A DNA stretch of 55,271 bases, taken from NCBI GenBank assembly GCA_937946835.1, contig CALFAV010000086.1, positions 1 to 55,271 on the forward strand. Reading direction: 5' to 3'. The position numbers and the translations under genes were made by a program. Below, piece after piece: positions 44,808 through 52,943 of this stretch. The stretch comes from an uncultured Verrucomicrobiae bacterium (GTDB lineage Bacteria; Verrucomicrobiota; Verrucomicrobiia; Limisphaerales; J093). The notes under the pieces were generated by a model. The model was not told the origin of the DNA. It saw only the letters and a list, made by a program, of their open reading frames with translations, and did not search any database. The first letter of the stretch is position 1. Each line of letters begins with the position of its first letter.

Positions 44808-45251
44808 ATGAATCCGACCCGCATTTTGCCCGATCTCCAGGCCTCGCTGCTGTGTGAAGATGTGCGCCAGGAGATTACGGGCAGTTTCATTCTCGTGGGC
44901 ATTCTCGGCTACGTGCGCGTGCCGCAACTGCCCATCAAGGCGTTCAAGCTTTGCGTGTTCAACCGCTGGACCGCCGGCGTGGGCCAGTTCACCGAGACGG
45001 TCCGCTTTACCGCGCCCGACAGCACCACCGTGTTGCGCCAGAGCAACGTCCGGTTCGCCCTCCAGGACGCCACGCAACACGCGATCAACGTCACCCTCTT
45101 CACGGGTGTTGAATTCACCCAGGCCGGCACCTACTACGTGGAGGTGCTGGTGGATGATGTGATGAAAATCCGGTACCCGGTGCCGATCATCGTCCAGCCG
45201 CCCCCGGGGCAGCCCGCCCCGCCGCCGGCCTCCCCGCCGCCCGCGGCCTGA
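44808..45251 (+). CDS. Conserved protein, possibly DUF6941-like
   Basis: A 147-aa soluble beta-rich protein. The segments LLCEDVRQEITGSFILVGILGYVRVP and KLCVFNRWTAGVGQFTETVRFTAPDSTTV resemble DUF6941-type proteins; TYYVEVLVDDVMKIRYPVPIIV ends the fold. The last 20 residues are Pro/Ala-rich. Start taken at the ATG at 44808; the frame is open further upstream, without recognisable content. It precedes a membrane-protein gene by 14 bases and probably shares its transcript. Function unknown. Confidence 0.6.
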   Translation: MNPTRILPDLQASLLCEDVRQEITGSFILVGILGYVRVPQLPIKAFKLCVFNRWTAGVGQFTETVRFTAPDSTTVLRQSNVRFALQDATQHAINVTLFTGVEFTQAGTYYVEVLVDDVMKIRYPVPIIVQPPPGQPAPPPASPPPAA

Positions 45252-45265
45252 GCCCTCTCGCGTTC

Positions 45266-46237
45266 ATGCAAGGTCCTCACCCCGGCCCACCGCCGCCGGC
45301 GGTGCGTCAGCCGTTTACCTGGCGGGGACTGGCTGCGCTGGCCGTACGGCCGGCCGGCTGGTTTGCGGCATGGTGTCTGGTGACGGCGGCGTTGCTCGGG
45401 GGGGCGGCGGCGCGATTTTACTCGGTGGCCTGGCAGCCGGCGCTCGACGCGGCGGTCCGCGAGTTGCCCGCCGCCGGCGAAATCCACGACGGCCTCTTGG
45501 TCTGGCCCACCAACACGGTGACCGAATTGGCCCGCACGCGGCATCTGGCGCTGCGCGTCAATCCGCTCGGCGCGCCGGTACCGGGGCAGACTGCCGATGT
45601 GGAGATCGAGTGGCTGAGCGGCGAACTCAGCGTGCAATCCCTCCTGGGCTACTGGACGGTGCGCTACCCGAGCGGCTGGGTCATTGCCCTGAACCGTCCG
45701 GAGGTCGAGCCGCTCTGGCGGACCTGGCAACCCTACCTACCGGCGTTGGTGGGCGCGGGCGTGGCTCTGGGCGCGTTGGGCCTCTGGTTCCTTATCGGGC
45801 TCGTGGTGGCGCCGGTGCTGCGTGTGTGGACGGCGCTCTTTCGCCGGGATGTCACCTTGGGGGGCTGCTGGCGGTTGAGCGTGGGGGCGTTGTTGCCCGG
45901 TGGCTGGATTATGGCCGGCGGTTTGGTGCTGTACGCGGCGCACGGCTTTCGGCTGCCTGACTGGTTGGTGGCTTTCGCCCTGGCCCACGGGGTGGACCTG
46001 GTGCTGTGGCTGGGCGCGCCCTGGTGTTTGCCGAAGAGGTCCCGCCCGGCGCCATTTGACGGTGTGGCCGCTGTTGTAGCGCACCCGGCGACCGATTCGC
46101 CTTTCGCCGCGTCGGCGGGTGCCGCGCCGGACAACCCATTTGCCGCGCCCGGCGCGCAGGTGGAAGCCGCTCCCGCCCCGCCGGTTTCCCCGGCACCACC
46201 CCCGTCGCCGGATGAACAGCCTTGGAATCCCTCGTAG
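45266..46237 (+). CDS. Uncharacterised multi-pass membrane protein
   Basis: A 323-aa protein not assigned to a family. Hydrophobic segments lie at about residues 30-50, 150-180 (LPALVGAGVALGALGLWFLIGLVVAPVL), 205-225 and 230-250. Between the first and second is an extracytoplasmic domain of about 100 residues (ALDAAVRELPAAGEIHDGLLVWPTNTVTEL). The C-terminal 70 residues are Pro/Ala-rich with NPFAAP repeats. It follows the DUF6941-like gene closely. Confidence 0.6.
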   Translation: MQGPHPGPPPPAVRQPFTWRGLAALAVRPAGWFAAWCLVTAALLGGAAARFYSVAWQPALDAAVRELPAAGEIHDGLLVWPTNTVTELARTRHLALRVNPLGAPVPGQTADVEIEWLSGELSVQSLLGYWTVRYPSGWVIALNRPEVEPLWRTWQPYLPALVGAGVALGALGLWFLIGLVVAPVLRVWTALFRRDVTLGGCWRLSVGALLPGGWIMAGGLVLYAAHGFRLPDWLVAFALAHGVDLVLWLGAPWCLPKRSRPAPFDGVAAVVAHPATDSPFAASAGAAPDNPFAAPGAQVEAAPAPPVSPAPPPSPDEQPWNPS

Positions 46238-46271
46238 CCCGGTGGTGAGCGACAGCGCCCGGGTCTGCCGG

Positions 46272-47810
46272 TTATCTGGCCGTGTCGCTGGTGGGCATTT
46301 CCAATTCCACCGCGGCCAGTTCGTAAAAACCGCGCGCGTCGCGCTTTGATTCCTTCAGTGCGAACTCGACCGGGCGTTCCCGGCCGACGTCAGTGTCGAA
46401 CAGCCCGATGGCCAGCCGGTACTGTCCGGGGGGCCAATCGGCCGGTGGCGCGGCTTCCCACCGCACAACGATGGGCGCGCCGGGCAACCAGGTGCGGTCT
46501 GCTCGGCCCACCGGACCAATCCATTCGCGGCCGGGGCCGGTCAGCTTCAGTCGCAGCTCGTAGGGGTGGTAGGGAGGCGCGACCCCGCGGTTTTCCAGCC
46601 GCAGAACAAAAGGAGCACGCCGGCCGGCGGTCAGGACCGGCGGGTACTCCAGGCTCAGCGGGAAAAGCCAGTAACCGCAGCGGTTGAGCAGCTCCTGGGT
46701 CAGCTCGGGATTGTCCGCCAGCCATTCGTGCGCGTCGCCGTGGTAGCCGAGGTAGGTGGCGTGGAGCAGTGCGAGCGCGCCGCGCAGATAATCCGGGCCG
46801 GTTTGGCCGCGGCCATATTGAGCCAGGGCCGAACCGGGGCGGGCGTCCCAGTTGCCCAGCCGTTTGACCGTGCCGTAGTGCTCCAACTCGAGCACGGTCG
46901 GCGTTTGCCGGAAGGCGTCGGCGAAAAACTCCGGGCTGCGCACGGTGAAGGTCTCACTGTGGCCGGCCAAATAGCCGTTCACCAGGATCGAGTCGTCCCG
47001 GTAGCTGAGGCGGTGCGCCAGCACGTACTCGTGCAGGGCGCGCCGTTCGGCCGGGTCACGCAGCGCGTACACGAAGTCGTCCGAAACGACGAGCTGGGTG
47101 CGCTTGAAGTGCTTGAGATGCAGGTCCAGGTGCTGTTTGCGGACCGCGAAACCCGGCTCGCTCCGGCTGCCCGCCCAGGTATGGCCCTCGCCCCAGTCGC
47201 CGATGCTGCCGATGTCCACGTACCGCACCTCCGGCCGGCCGTCGTAGCGCGCCGCGAAGGCCGCCAGAAAGGCATCGAGCTTGGCGAGGAACACCGCGTC
47301 GCCAAAGTCGGGTTCCCAGGGACCGTCGGGGCCGACCGGTTGCCCCATCCGGTAATGCCCTCCGCGGGCGCCGGCCGCTTTCACCCAGCGGGGCGTAGCG
47401 TACTGTTGTTCCGGGCGGTCGGTGCTGGTTTCCTTGCAACTGATGCGGAAAGCGATCCCCAGCCCGTGGGCGGTCCATTTCGCGATGATCGGGTCAATCG
47501 CCTCCCAGTGAAATTCCCCTTCCCGGGGCTCGAGATAGGACCACGCCAGCCGGAGGTACAAATGGTCCATCCCCGGAAACTCGAGCAGGTCCGCGTCGCG
47601 CGCGATGCGGTACTTGTCCGGGTGATTGTCCGGGAAGTGATGGTACCAGCCCTTGTGCGGGTTGATCAGCACGCGGGCCGGATCGTGCCACGGGGTCAGG
47701 TCCCTGGTCACCGCGGGCGTACGCGCATCGGACGCCCGGGGGGTGGCCGCCAGCAGGCCGAGGAGGCAGCCCAGCCCGAACCGGCGGGTGATGAGGTCCA
47801 GGGAGGTCAT
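46272..47810 (-). CDS. DUF4832-domain secreted protein
   Basis: A 512-aa exported protein. The N-terminus is a signal peptide (residues 4-28, LITRRFGLGCLLGLLAATPRAS). Next comes a glycoside-hydrolase-like barrel with NPHKGWYHHF, LYLRLAWSYLEPREGEFHW and VRYVDIGSIGDWGEG, then the DUF4832 C-terminal beta domain (about 370-500). The family occurs with carbohydrate-active genes in Bacteroidota and Verrucomicrobiota, but no activity is established. Its ATG overlaps the stop of the upstream FG-GAP gene (ATGA), so the two are probably made together. Confidence 0.82.
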   Translation of the reverse strand: MTSLDLITRRFGLGCLLGLLAATPRASDARTPAVTRDLTPWHDPARVLINPHKGWYHHFPDNHPDKYRIARDADLLEFPGMDHLYLRLAWSYLEPREGEFHWEAIDPIIAKWTAHGLGIAFRISCKETSTDRPEQQYATPRWVKAAGARGGHYRMGQPVGPDGPWEPDFGDAVFLAKLDAFLAAFAARYDGRPEVRYVDIGSIGDWGEGHTWAGSRSEPGFAVRKQHLDLHLKHFKRTQLVVSDDFVYALRDPAERRALHEYVLAHRLSYRDDSILVNGYLAGHSETFTVRSPEFFADAFRQTPTVLELEHYGTVKRLGNWDARPGSALAQYGRGQTGPDYLRGALALLHATYLGYHGDAHEWLADNPELTQELLNRCGYWLFPLSLEYPPVLTAGRRAPFVLRLENRGVAPPYHPYELRLKLTGPGREWIGPVGRADRTWLPGAPIVVRWEAAPPADWPPGQYRLAIGLFDTDVGRERPVEFALKESKRDARGFYELAAVELEMPTSDTAR

Positions 47811-49081
47811 CGGTTGAGCCATACATCCACCCGCGGGGTGTCCCAGGTGTAGGGCTTGTTGAGCAGGTCGAGGTCGCCGTCCCCGTCCAGATCGGCCAGG
47901 CGCGCTTCGTGCCAGCCGTGGCCGGTGACCAGGACGGTGCGGTGGAAGTTCCCCCGGCCGTCGCCGTAGAGAATCCACGCCGTGGCCCCGGGATGATCCG
48001 GCCCGGGCTCTTTTTCGCGCCACTTCGCCATCTCGGCCACGAAAAGGTCCAGGTGACCGTCGCGGTTGATGTCCCCCAGTTGCAGGCTGTGGCCGTGAAT
48101 GACTTCGCGCCCGATCAGGTCCGTGCCCTGCCAGTCGCCCGGGTTTTCAGGATGGCCGGTGCATTCGTAGAGCCGCACACGACCGCGGCCGTCGCCGGGC
48201 GAAACGACGAGCTGCGGGTACTTCGCGGGTTTGAAGTATCCGGCGAGGATCAATCCGCCCTCGACCGCGAACCGGACCTGTTTGAATCGGCGCTCTCCCA
48301 GGTGCTTGAACCAGGAGTCGCACCCCAGCAGGTCGAGCCGGCCGTCGCGGTCCACGTCGAACGCCGAAAGCCCTTCGATGTACGGCACGCCGGCGGGCCG
48401 GACGTTCGTGGCCACGCTCGTGAGCGGCCAGGGTTCGTCCCGGTGCGGATCGGGCGGAATTTCGGCCAGAAACAGCGTTCGGGCCTGTTGGTTCCAGAAG
48501 GCCAGTTGCGGGCGGCCCGTGCCGAGGAAGTCGCCGAAACATTGGTCGTGGTGCTGCGGTTGACCGCCGGTCTTGATCACGCGTCGCCGCCAGGGCACGG
48601 CCGGATCGAACCGTGGGGCCGGATTTTCCCACCACCAGACCTCGCGGCTTTGCCAGTCTCCGCCGAAGACCACGTCCGGGTCGCCGTCGCCGTCAATGTC
48701 GTGCACCGCGCCGCCCGCCTCGAGGCTCAAAAGCTCCTTTTCGACCAGGTACAGGTCCCAGCCGCGGGTGTGGCGGCGATACCAGACCAGGGCCGGGGGC
48801 TTCTGCCGAAAGGCCAGCATGAAGTCCGTCACACCGTCGCCGTCGAAGTCGCCCACCACCGCCCCGGTTTGCTGGGTGGAACCCCCGGGTGGAGCCGGTA
48901 ACTCGCCCCGCCGGCTGGTGAGATGTTGCCACTTCGGCTCCGGGCGATCCTCCGCCCCCGACTGGGAACAAACCCCCAAGAGCATCCCAAGGAGGGCCTT
49001 CCGACACCAAGCCGGCCAAAGCCAAGCCGGCCAAAGTGCAACAGAACGGGCGAGCTTCCAGCTGAAAGCGAATGCGGGCAT
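47807..49081 (-). CDS. FG-GAP/VCBS-repeat secreted protein
   Basis: A 424-aa predicted beta-propeller. After a long hydrophobic N-terminal signal region (about residues 1-45, containing Trp-rich repeats), FG-GAP repeats appear: VVGDFDGDGVTDF, VHDIDGDGDPDVVFGGDW, FDVDRDGRLDLLGCD, LGDINRDGHLDLFVAEM and LADLDGDGDLDLLNKP. The acidic loops bind calcium in integrin-type propellers. The ATG at 49081 is chosen; an in-frame GTG at 49090 is possible. It is translationally coupled to the DUF4832 gene downstream. Confidence 0.83.
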   Translation of the reverse strand: MPAFAFSWKLARSVALWPAWLWPAWCRKALLGMLLGVCSQSGAEDRPEPKWQHLTSRRGELPAPPGGSTQQTGAVVGDFDGDGVTDFMLAFRQKPPALVWYRRHTRGWDLYLVEKELLSLEAGGAVHDIDGDGDPDVVFGGDWQSREVWWWENPAPRFDPAVPWRRRVIKTGGQPQHHDQCFGDFLGTGRPQLAFWNQQARTLFLAEIPPDPHRDEPWPLTSVATNVRPAGVPYIEGLSAFDVDRDGRLDLLGCDSWFKHLGERRFKQVRFAVEGGLILAGYFKPAKYPQLVVSPGDGRGRVRLYECTGHPENPGDWQGTDLIGREVIHGHSLQLGDINRDGHLDLFVAEMAKWREKEPGPDHPGATAWILYGDGRGNFHRTVLVTGHGWHEARLADLDGDGDLDLLNKPYTWDTPRVDVWLNR

Positions 49082-49227
49082 GGCGACCACGGCAGGCTAG
49101 GGTTGGCTGACCCGGTCGGCAAGGGTGCAAGGTGACAGGCTTCGGAGCGCGCCGGCTCACCGGCGGAAATCTGAGCGGTGGACGCGGAAGAAAATTGCGG
49201 GCGTGATCACCTCGAGAATCAGCGCGC

Positions 49228-49440
49228 TCAACGCGGCGCACAGGGGGGGCCCAAGCGGGCCAGGGGCGCGTTTGGAGGCCAGAGGCTCAGTAAACCCAGT
49301 GCGCCGGCGAGCCCGAGCAGGGGATTTTGCCAGCGCCACCAGTGAACGGCCAGTTCGGGCAAGTGACCAAGCGCCACGGCTGCACCGGCCAACAGGCTCG
49401 CGGTGGAAAGGTGCAGCGTGACGTGCAGGTTCCGGTTCAT
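49228..49440 (-). CDS. Small hypothetical membrane protein
   Basis: A 70-aa reading frame with two hydrophobic stretches (residues 10-28 and 40-58) and the Trp-rich HWWRWQNPLLGLAG. No family recognised. The frame may be fortuitous in this GC-rich DNA; it is listed because the composition and start look reasonable. The flanking gaps (49082-49227 and 49441-49534) show nothing else. Confidence 0.35.
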   Translation of the reverse strand: MNRNLHVTLHLSTASLLAGAAVALGHLPELAVHWWRWQNPLLGLAGALGLLSLWPPNAPLARLGPPCAPR

Positions 49441-49534
49441 GCGCCCGGCGGGGGTACTTCCCCTAGCTCGGAATTGCCGGGTGGGTTGAGCCGAAAGGCC
49501 CCCGCAATTTCAAGCCGCCGCGCCCGGTACACCA

Positions 49535-49837
49535 TCAGTGCGCCCCGGCCCGCCAAAATCGCAGGAGGCTTCGACCCGCGCGCCAAAAGGGTGCCGCCAG
49601 GGCCGTCCAACGAGCCAGCCGGGGCAGGCGCTTGCCCAAAAAAAGGCCGGCCAGGGGCAGGCCGACCATGAAGACCGAGCGGTACCGGGTGCCCCAGGTG
49701 CGAGCCGCTTCGAGCCAGGCCAGCTTGCGGGCCAGGTCGGCGGCGGCCCCCGTCACCTGCTCCCGGTCAAGCGCGCAGACCGCTGCCAGGGACCGGCGGC
49801 GCTCGGTCAGTTGGGTCAGTTCTTTTTCCCAAAACAT
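49535..49837 (-). CDS. YqjK-like small membrane protein
   Basis: A 100-aa protein starting MFWEKELTQLTERRRSLAAVCALDREQV, with an N-terminal amphipathic helix and a hydrophobic segment around 53-70 (RSVFMVGLPLAGLFLGKRL), ending in basic residues. Position after a YqjE-like holin-family gene and a DUF883 gene matches the yqjD-yqjE-yqjK arrangement of Escherichia coli, where such small proteins associate with the membrane and ribosomes. Its start overlaps the end of the YqjE-like gene by 22 bases. Confidence 0.6.
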   Translation of the reverse strand: MFWEKELTQLTERRRSLAAVCALDREQVTGAAADLARKLAWLEAARTWGTRYRSVFMVGLPLAGLFLGKRLPRLARWTALAAPFWRAGRSLLRFWRAGAH

Positions 49838-50208
49838 GCGCGGTCCTTGCGCAGTTCCTCGAGGGTACCGACAAACGGTTTCGGGCCGGCGTGCAGGCGG
49901 CGCCGAAGGCTGAGCGTCAACGCCACCGCGCCGACCCCGTAAAGGAGTGTGACCGCCGCCAGGACCAGGACCGGCGAGGTGTTCCACAAGGCCACGACCA
50001 CCGTGGCGGTGCCGGCCACCAGGGTCAGCAGACCCAGCACCACCAGGGCGGCGGCGCGCACGAGCACGTCCAGCGCCCGAACCTTTTCCGCCTGCAGCTC
50101 GAGGGCGAACAGTTCGAGCCGATGCTGCAGCAGGGCCAGAATCGAGTCGGCAAGCCGGCGCAGGGAATCCAGCAATCCGCCGCCGGGCGTGGGGCCGGGA
50201 TCGGCCAT
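49816..50208 (-). CDS. Phage-holin-superfamily (YqjE-like) membrane protein
   Basis: A 130-aa protein with an N-terminal amphipathic helix (LLDSLRRLADSILALLQHRLELFALELQAEK) and two transmembrane helices (about 45-75 and 80-100), the pattern of the YqjE/holin-3-6 family. Despite the name these are chromosomal housekeeping membrane proteins, not phage lysis genes. It lies between the DUF883 and YqjK-like genes. Confidence 0.8.
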   Translation of the reverse strand: MADPGPTPGGGLLDSLRRLADSILALLQHRLELFALELQAEKVRALDVLVRAAALVVLGLLTLVAGTATVVVALWNTSPVLVLAAVTLLYGVGAVALTLSLRRRLHAGPKPFVGTLEELRKDRACFGKKN

Positions 50209-50211
50209 GCC

Positions 50212-50535
50212 TTACCTGCGGTTGATCAGGACCCCGAGCAGCACGCCCACGCCGAAAGCGACCCCCAGGCTTTCGTAAGGGTGCTCGCGAATGACGCGGT
50301 CGGCGGCCTTGGCCCCGGCCACGGCGCGGTCTTCCAAACGTCGGCAGGTGTCCTTGGCCTTGGCGAGCGATTCCTGCAGTTTGGCGCGCAGCTCCGCCGC
50401 TTTTTCCCCGGCCTCGTCCGCGCCGGACTTGAGCAGTTGCTCGGCGTCGTGGATCAACACGCGCAGGTCCTCGAGGAGTTTTTCCCGGGTCAGGCCCGGC
50501 GTTTCCGGTGTCATGTTGTGGTAATGTTCTTCCAT
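50212..50535 (-). CDS. DUF883 (ElaB/YqjD-like) membrane-anchored protein
   Basis: A 107-aa protein with a long helical region (TREKLLEDLRVLIHDAEQLLKSGADEAGEKAAELRAKLQESLAKAKD) and a single C-terminal transmembrane segment (YESLGVAFGVGVLLGVLINRR), the canonical DUF883 layout. Such proteins tether ribosomes to the membrane in stationary phase in Escherichia coli. The ATG at 50535 is chosen; a GTG at 50550 is also in frame. First of three small genes. Confidence 0.88.
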   Translation of the reverse strand: MEEHYHNMTPETPGLTREKLLEDLRVLIHDAEQLLKSGADEAGEKAAELRAKLQESLAKAKDTCRRLEDRAVAGAKAADRVIREHPYESLGVAFGVGVLLGVLINRR

Positions 50536-50573
50536 AGCGTCTTGGAGCACCTTGCCTCATCGGCAGGTGCCTG

Positions 50574-51944
50574 TCAAAGCCTGCGCGGCTCGGAGACCGG
50601 AACCGGTGGTGCCGGGTCGGAAGCGCCGGGGCGCGTTTGGCCGGGGAGGTCCAAGGACAAGAAGCGCACGCACACCGGATTGCCCACTTCCAATGCCGGC
50701 CCGATGCGTTCCAGCCGACCGGTGGCCGGGTCCACCCGAAACCGCACCACAGTGTGGGAGGCTTGGTTTGCGGCCCAGAGGCTCTGCCCGGAAGGATCCA
50801 GTGCGAAGTGCCGCGGGGTGTGCCCGCCGGTGGCCGCGTGCTGGATCAATTGCAGGTCCCACCGGTTCGTGTCGAGTTGGAAAACAGCGATGCTGTCGTG
50901 CCCGCGGTTGGAAGCATACGCGAACCGGCCATTGGGGTGGACCGCCACCTCGGCGGTGGTGTTGGAGCCGGAAAACCCTTCCGGCAGGGTGGAAACGGAC
51001 TGCCGAAGGGTCAGATGGCCGGTCGGCGGATCGAACTCCAGGAGCATTAACCGACTGGACAGCTCGTTGAGCACCAGCACGATCCGACCGTTCGGATGGA
51101 AAGCCAAATGACGCGGCCCCGAACCCGGTGGAGCTTCAAAGATGTACGCCGCCGGGGTAGCCAACATTCCCCGCTCGGCATCAAAGCGGTACACAACCAC
51201 TTGATCAATGCCCAGGTCGGCCACAAGGGCATGGCGGTTGTCGGGCGAAAGATTTACCGAATGGGCATGGGGTTGGCGCTGACGCTGGGGATGCACACTC
51301 GAGCCGGTATGCCGAACGACGCACGTGGCCTCCCCCAGCGAGCCATCTTCCCGAATCGGAAGCACGGCCACGCTGCCGCCGCCGTAATTGGCGACGAGGA
51401 CATGCCGACCGGACTGGTCCACAGTCAGATGGCACGGGCCCGCACCACCCGATGCCTGCGTGTTGATCGGGGTCAGAAGTCCGGTTTGACGATCCACGGC
51501 AAAAGCCACCACCGCGCCGCTCGGTTGACCGGTCGCCGAGTTGACCTCGCTCACCGCGTAAACAAACCGACCCGATGGGTGCAACGCCAGAAAAGACGGA
51601 TGCGCCGTCCGCCCCACACAGCCCCGGGGCGTGACTAACCCGCTCGCAACTTCTACCTGGTACGCGTAAATTCCCTCGCTGTTCGGGCCGGTGTAGGTGC
51701 CGATGTAGGCCACCCACTGCGTTGCCCGTGGTGACGGCGCGGAGGCCGCTTCAAGCACAACGTGCCCGGAATCAAGCAGAACCAGCAGGGCACAGCCCAG
51801 CGCGCGATGAAATGTCGAATTCAATCTGGGGGTGGGGAAGCCTGGTCCGTGGACCTGACCAGCATTTAGGTCTGTGCCTGAGCGGAATGGGGTGCCTGAA
51901 TGGGACGGCAGACGAAAGATGAACTGCGTGCCAAACTGACGCAT
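50574..51944 (-). CDS. Lactonase-family seven-bladed beta-propeller protein
   Basis: A 456-aa protein of the 6-phosphogluconolactonase (YbhE/Pgl)-like family. Hallmarks: YIGTYTGPNSEGIYAYQVE, PSFLALHPSGRFVYAVSEV, GGAGPCHLTVDQSGRHVLVANYGGGSVAVLPI, QPHAHSVNLSPDNRHALVADLGIDQV, and PRHFALDPSGQSLWAANQ. A signal-like hydrophobic stretch (RALGCALLVLLDSGHVVLEA) suggests export, which is unusual for a cytoplasmic pentose-phosphate enzyme, so a secreted carbohydrate lactonase is possible. The ATG at 51944 is chosen; a TTG at 51824 would place the signal peptide right at the N-terminus. A structured leader lies directly upstream. Confidence 0.85.
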   Translation of the reverse strand: MRQFGTQFIFRLPSHSGTPFRSGTDLNAGQVHGPGFPTPRLNSTFHRALGCALLVLLDSGHVVLEAASAPSPRATQWVAYIGTYTGPNSEGIYAYQVEVASGLVTPRGCVGRTAHPSFLALHPSGRFVYAVSEVNSATGQPSGAVVAFAVDRQTGLLTPINTQASGGAGPCHLTVDQSGRHVLVANYGGGSVAVLPIREDGSLGEATCVVRHTGSSVHPQRQRQPHAHSVNLSPDNRHALVADLGIDQVVVYRFDAERGMLATPAAYIFEAPPGSGPRHLAFHPNGRIVLVLNELSSRLMLLEFDPPTGHLTLRQSVSTLPEGFSGSNTTAEVAVHPNGRFAYASNRGHDSIAVFQLDTNRWDLQLIQHAATGGHTPRHFALDPSGQSLWAANQASHTVVRFRVDPATGRLERIGPALEVGNPVCVRFLSLDLPGQTRPGASDPAPPVPVSEPRRL

Positions 51945-51953
51945 ATTGGGGCA

Positions 51954-52047
51954 AAACAAAAATCCCGACGGGCAAATCGAACGGGGACTGCTAACCCGTT
52001 CACCCACCCGTCGGGCAGGGTCACAAACACTACAACCCTCTCATCAC
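51954..52047 (-). ncRNA. Candidate structured leader or small RNA upstream of the lactonase gene
   Basis: On the minus strand CCCGACGGG (52015-52007) pairs with CCCGTCGGG (51972-51964), enclosing a second 7-bp stem, GAACGGG (52001-51995) with CCCGTTC (51985-51979). TTTTT-G-TTTT follows (51962-51953), a terminator-like end. A promoter (TTGATT 52081-52076, 16 bases, TATCGT 52059-52054) would start an RNA near 52047. Being only about 10 bases before the lactonase ATG, it may be an attenuator/riboswitch-type leader or a short RNA. No known riboswitch class was recognised. Confidence 0.4.
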
Positions 52048-52053
52048 GTTGCC

Positions 52054-52081
52054 ACGATAACACGCCTGTACAGTAAATCAA
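52054..52081 (-). promoter_or_regulatory. Predicted promoter of the structured leader/lactonase
   Basis: TTGATT (52081-52076), a 16-base spacer and TATCGT (52059-52054) on the minus strand. The rest of the divergent gap (52082-52313) is AT-rich in part, with T-runs at 52086-52092 and 52096-52101, and holds no recognised gene. Confidence 0.4.
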
Positions 52082-52313
52082 CACCTTTTTTTGAATTTTT
52101 TGACGCCCGGAATTTGATTGGCATCCATTTCATCATGAGCGTGTTGTAAAAGTCAAAGCCCTTTCCTGGGCCGTGCCGTTTGGAAAATTTTTCGTGTCGC
52201 TGTGTTCCTTGCGGAGCTTTTTACACCCTGCGAATCCCCAAACCGTTTTTGCTGGAAATCAAACCCCGGCCATGCCTACTTTGAGTGCCATCGCCCTAGC
52301 GCATGAGGTTGTT

Positions 52314-52784
52314 ATGGACCTGACTTTCCACTGCCCCAATTGTCAGCAGGAATTGATGGTGGATGCCTCGGCTGCCGGTCAGGTGATTCAATGTCCCACC
52401 TGCAACAGCGAAATCGGCGTTCCCATGCCGGACGTTACCAACATCCGCCCGCACAACCCGATCCATGACTCCGCCGCCGCCAAGGTCGAGCATCATTTCG
52501 TCGTGCCCGTGCGGGAAGGTCCCCCCGAAGTGCTGATCCCAACCGGCAAAAAGGAGGAAGACGTCACCCCCAGCCCCGAGAAAAAGATCAAAATCCGCAT
52601 CTTCCGCCACAGCGACTGCATCGAGGTGGGCCGTGACCGCTACGAGGAAACCGTCTCGGCCTTCCTCAACAAGGTGGGGTGGGAAAACGTGCTCAACATG
52701 ACCCCCCTGACCTACACCCACATTGACATCGCCACGCAGAAGATCCTGACCGATTACGCGATTCAGATCATTTACCGGGGCTGA
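52314..52784 (+). CDS. Zinc-ribbon domain protein of unknown function
   Basis: A 156-aa protein. The N-terminus is a zinc ribbon: FHCPNCQQELMVDASAAGQVIQCPTCNSEIGVP, two Cys-X2-Cys pairs. A linker and a C-terminal alpha/beta domain follow (IRIFRHSDCIEVGRDRYEETVSAFLNKVGWENVLNMTPLTYTHID, ending in ALxxYAIQIIYRG-type residues). Not recognised beyond the ribbon. The ATG at 52314 has GAGG a few bases upstream; a longer form from 52272 is possible. Confidence 0.72.
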   Translation: MDLTFHCPNCQQELMVDASAAGQVIQCPTCNSEIGVPMPDVTNIRPHNPIHDSAAAKVEHHFVVPVREGPPEVLIPTGKKEEDVTPSPEKKIKIRIFRHSDCIEVGRDRYEETVSAFLNKVGWENVLNMTPLTYTHIDIATQKILTDYAIQIIYRG

Positions 52785-52943
52785 ATTGCCGGGGTCGGCA
52801 CGTACTTCCAGCGCAAGCCGGGGAACCCACGTCCCCAGCTCGGGAGGTGACAATCGAGGGTTTTTACCGCAAAGTCGCTTCCCGACGCACCCTTAATGGT
52901 TTTTTTCCGTCATGGCACAGAACATCAGCCAAAGGCTCAAAAC

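Noticed and set aside
49816-50208. Prophage remnant, suggested by a holin-superfamily match
   Set aside because: The gene sits in a yqjD-yqjE-yqjK-like trio of housekeeping membrane proteins and no phage genes are nearby.
51964-52015. Degenerate tRNA, because the minus strand contains GTTCGATT like a T-loop
   Set aside because: The nested stems do not form a cloverleaf, and no anticodon arm or CCA end is present. A leader/terminator structure explains it better.
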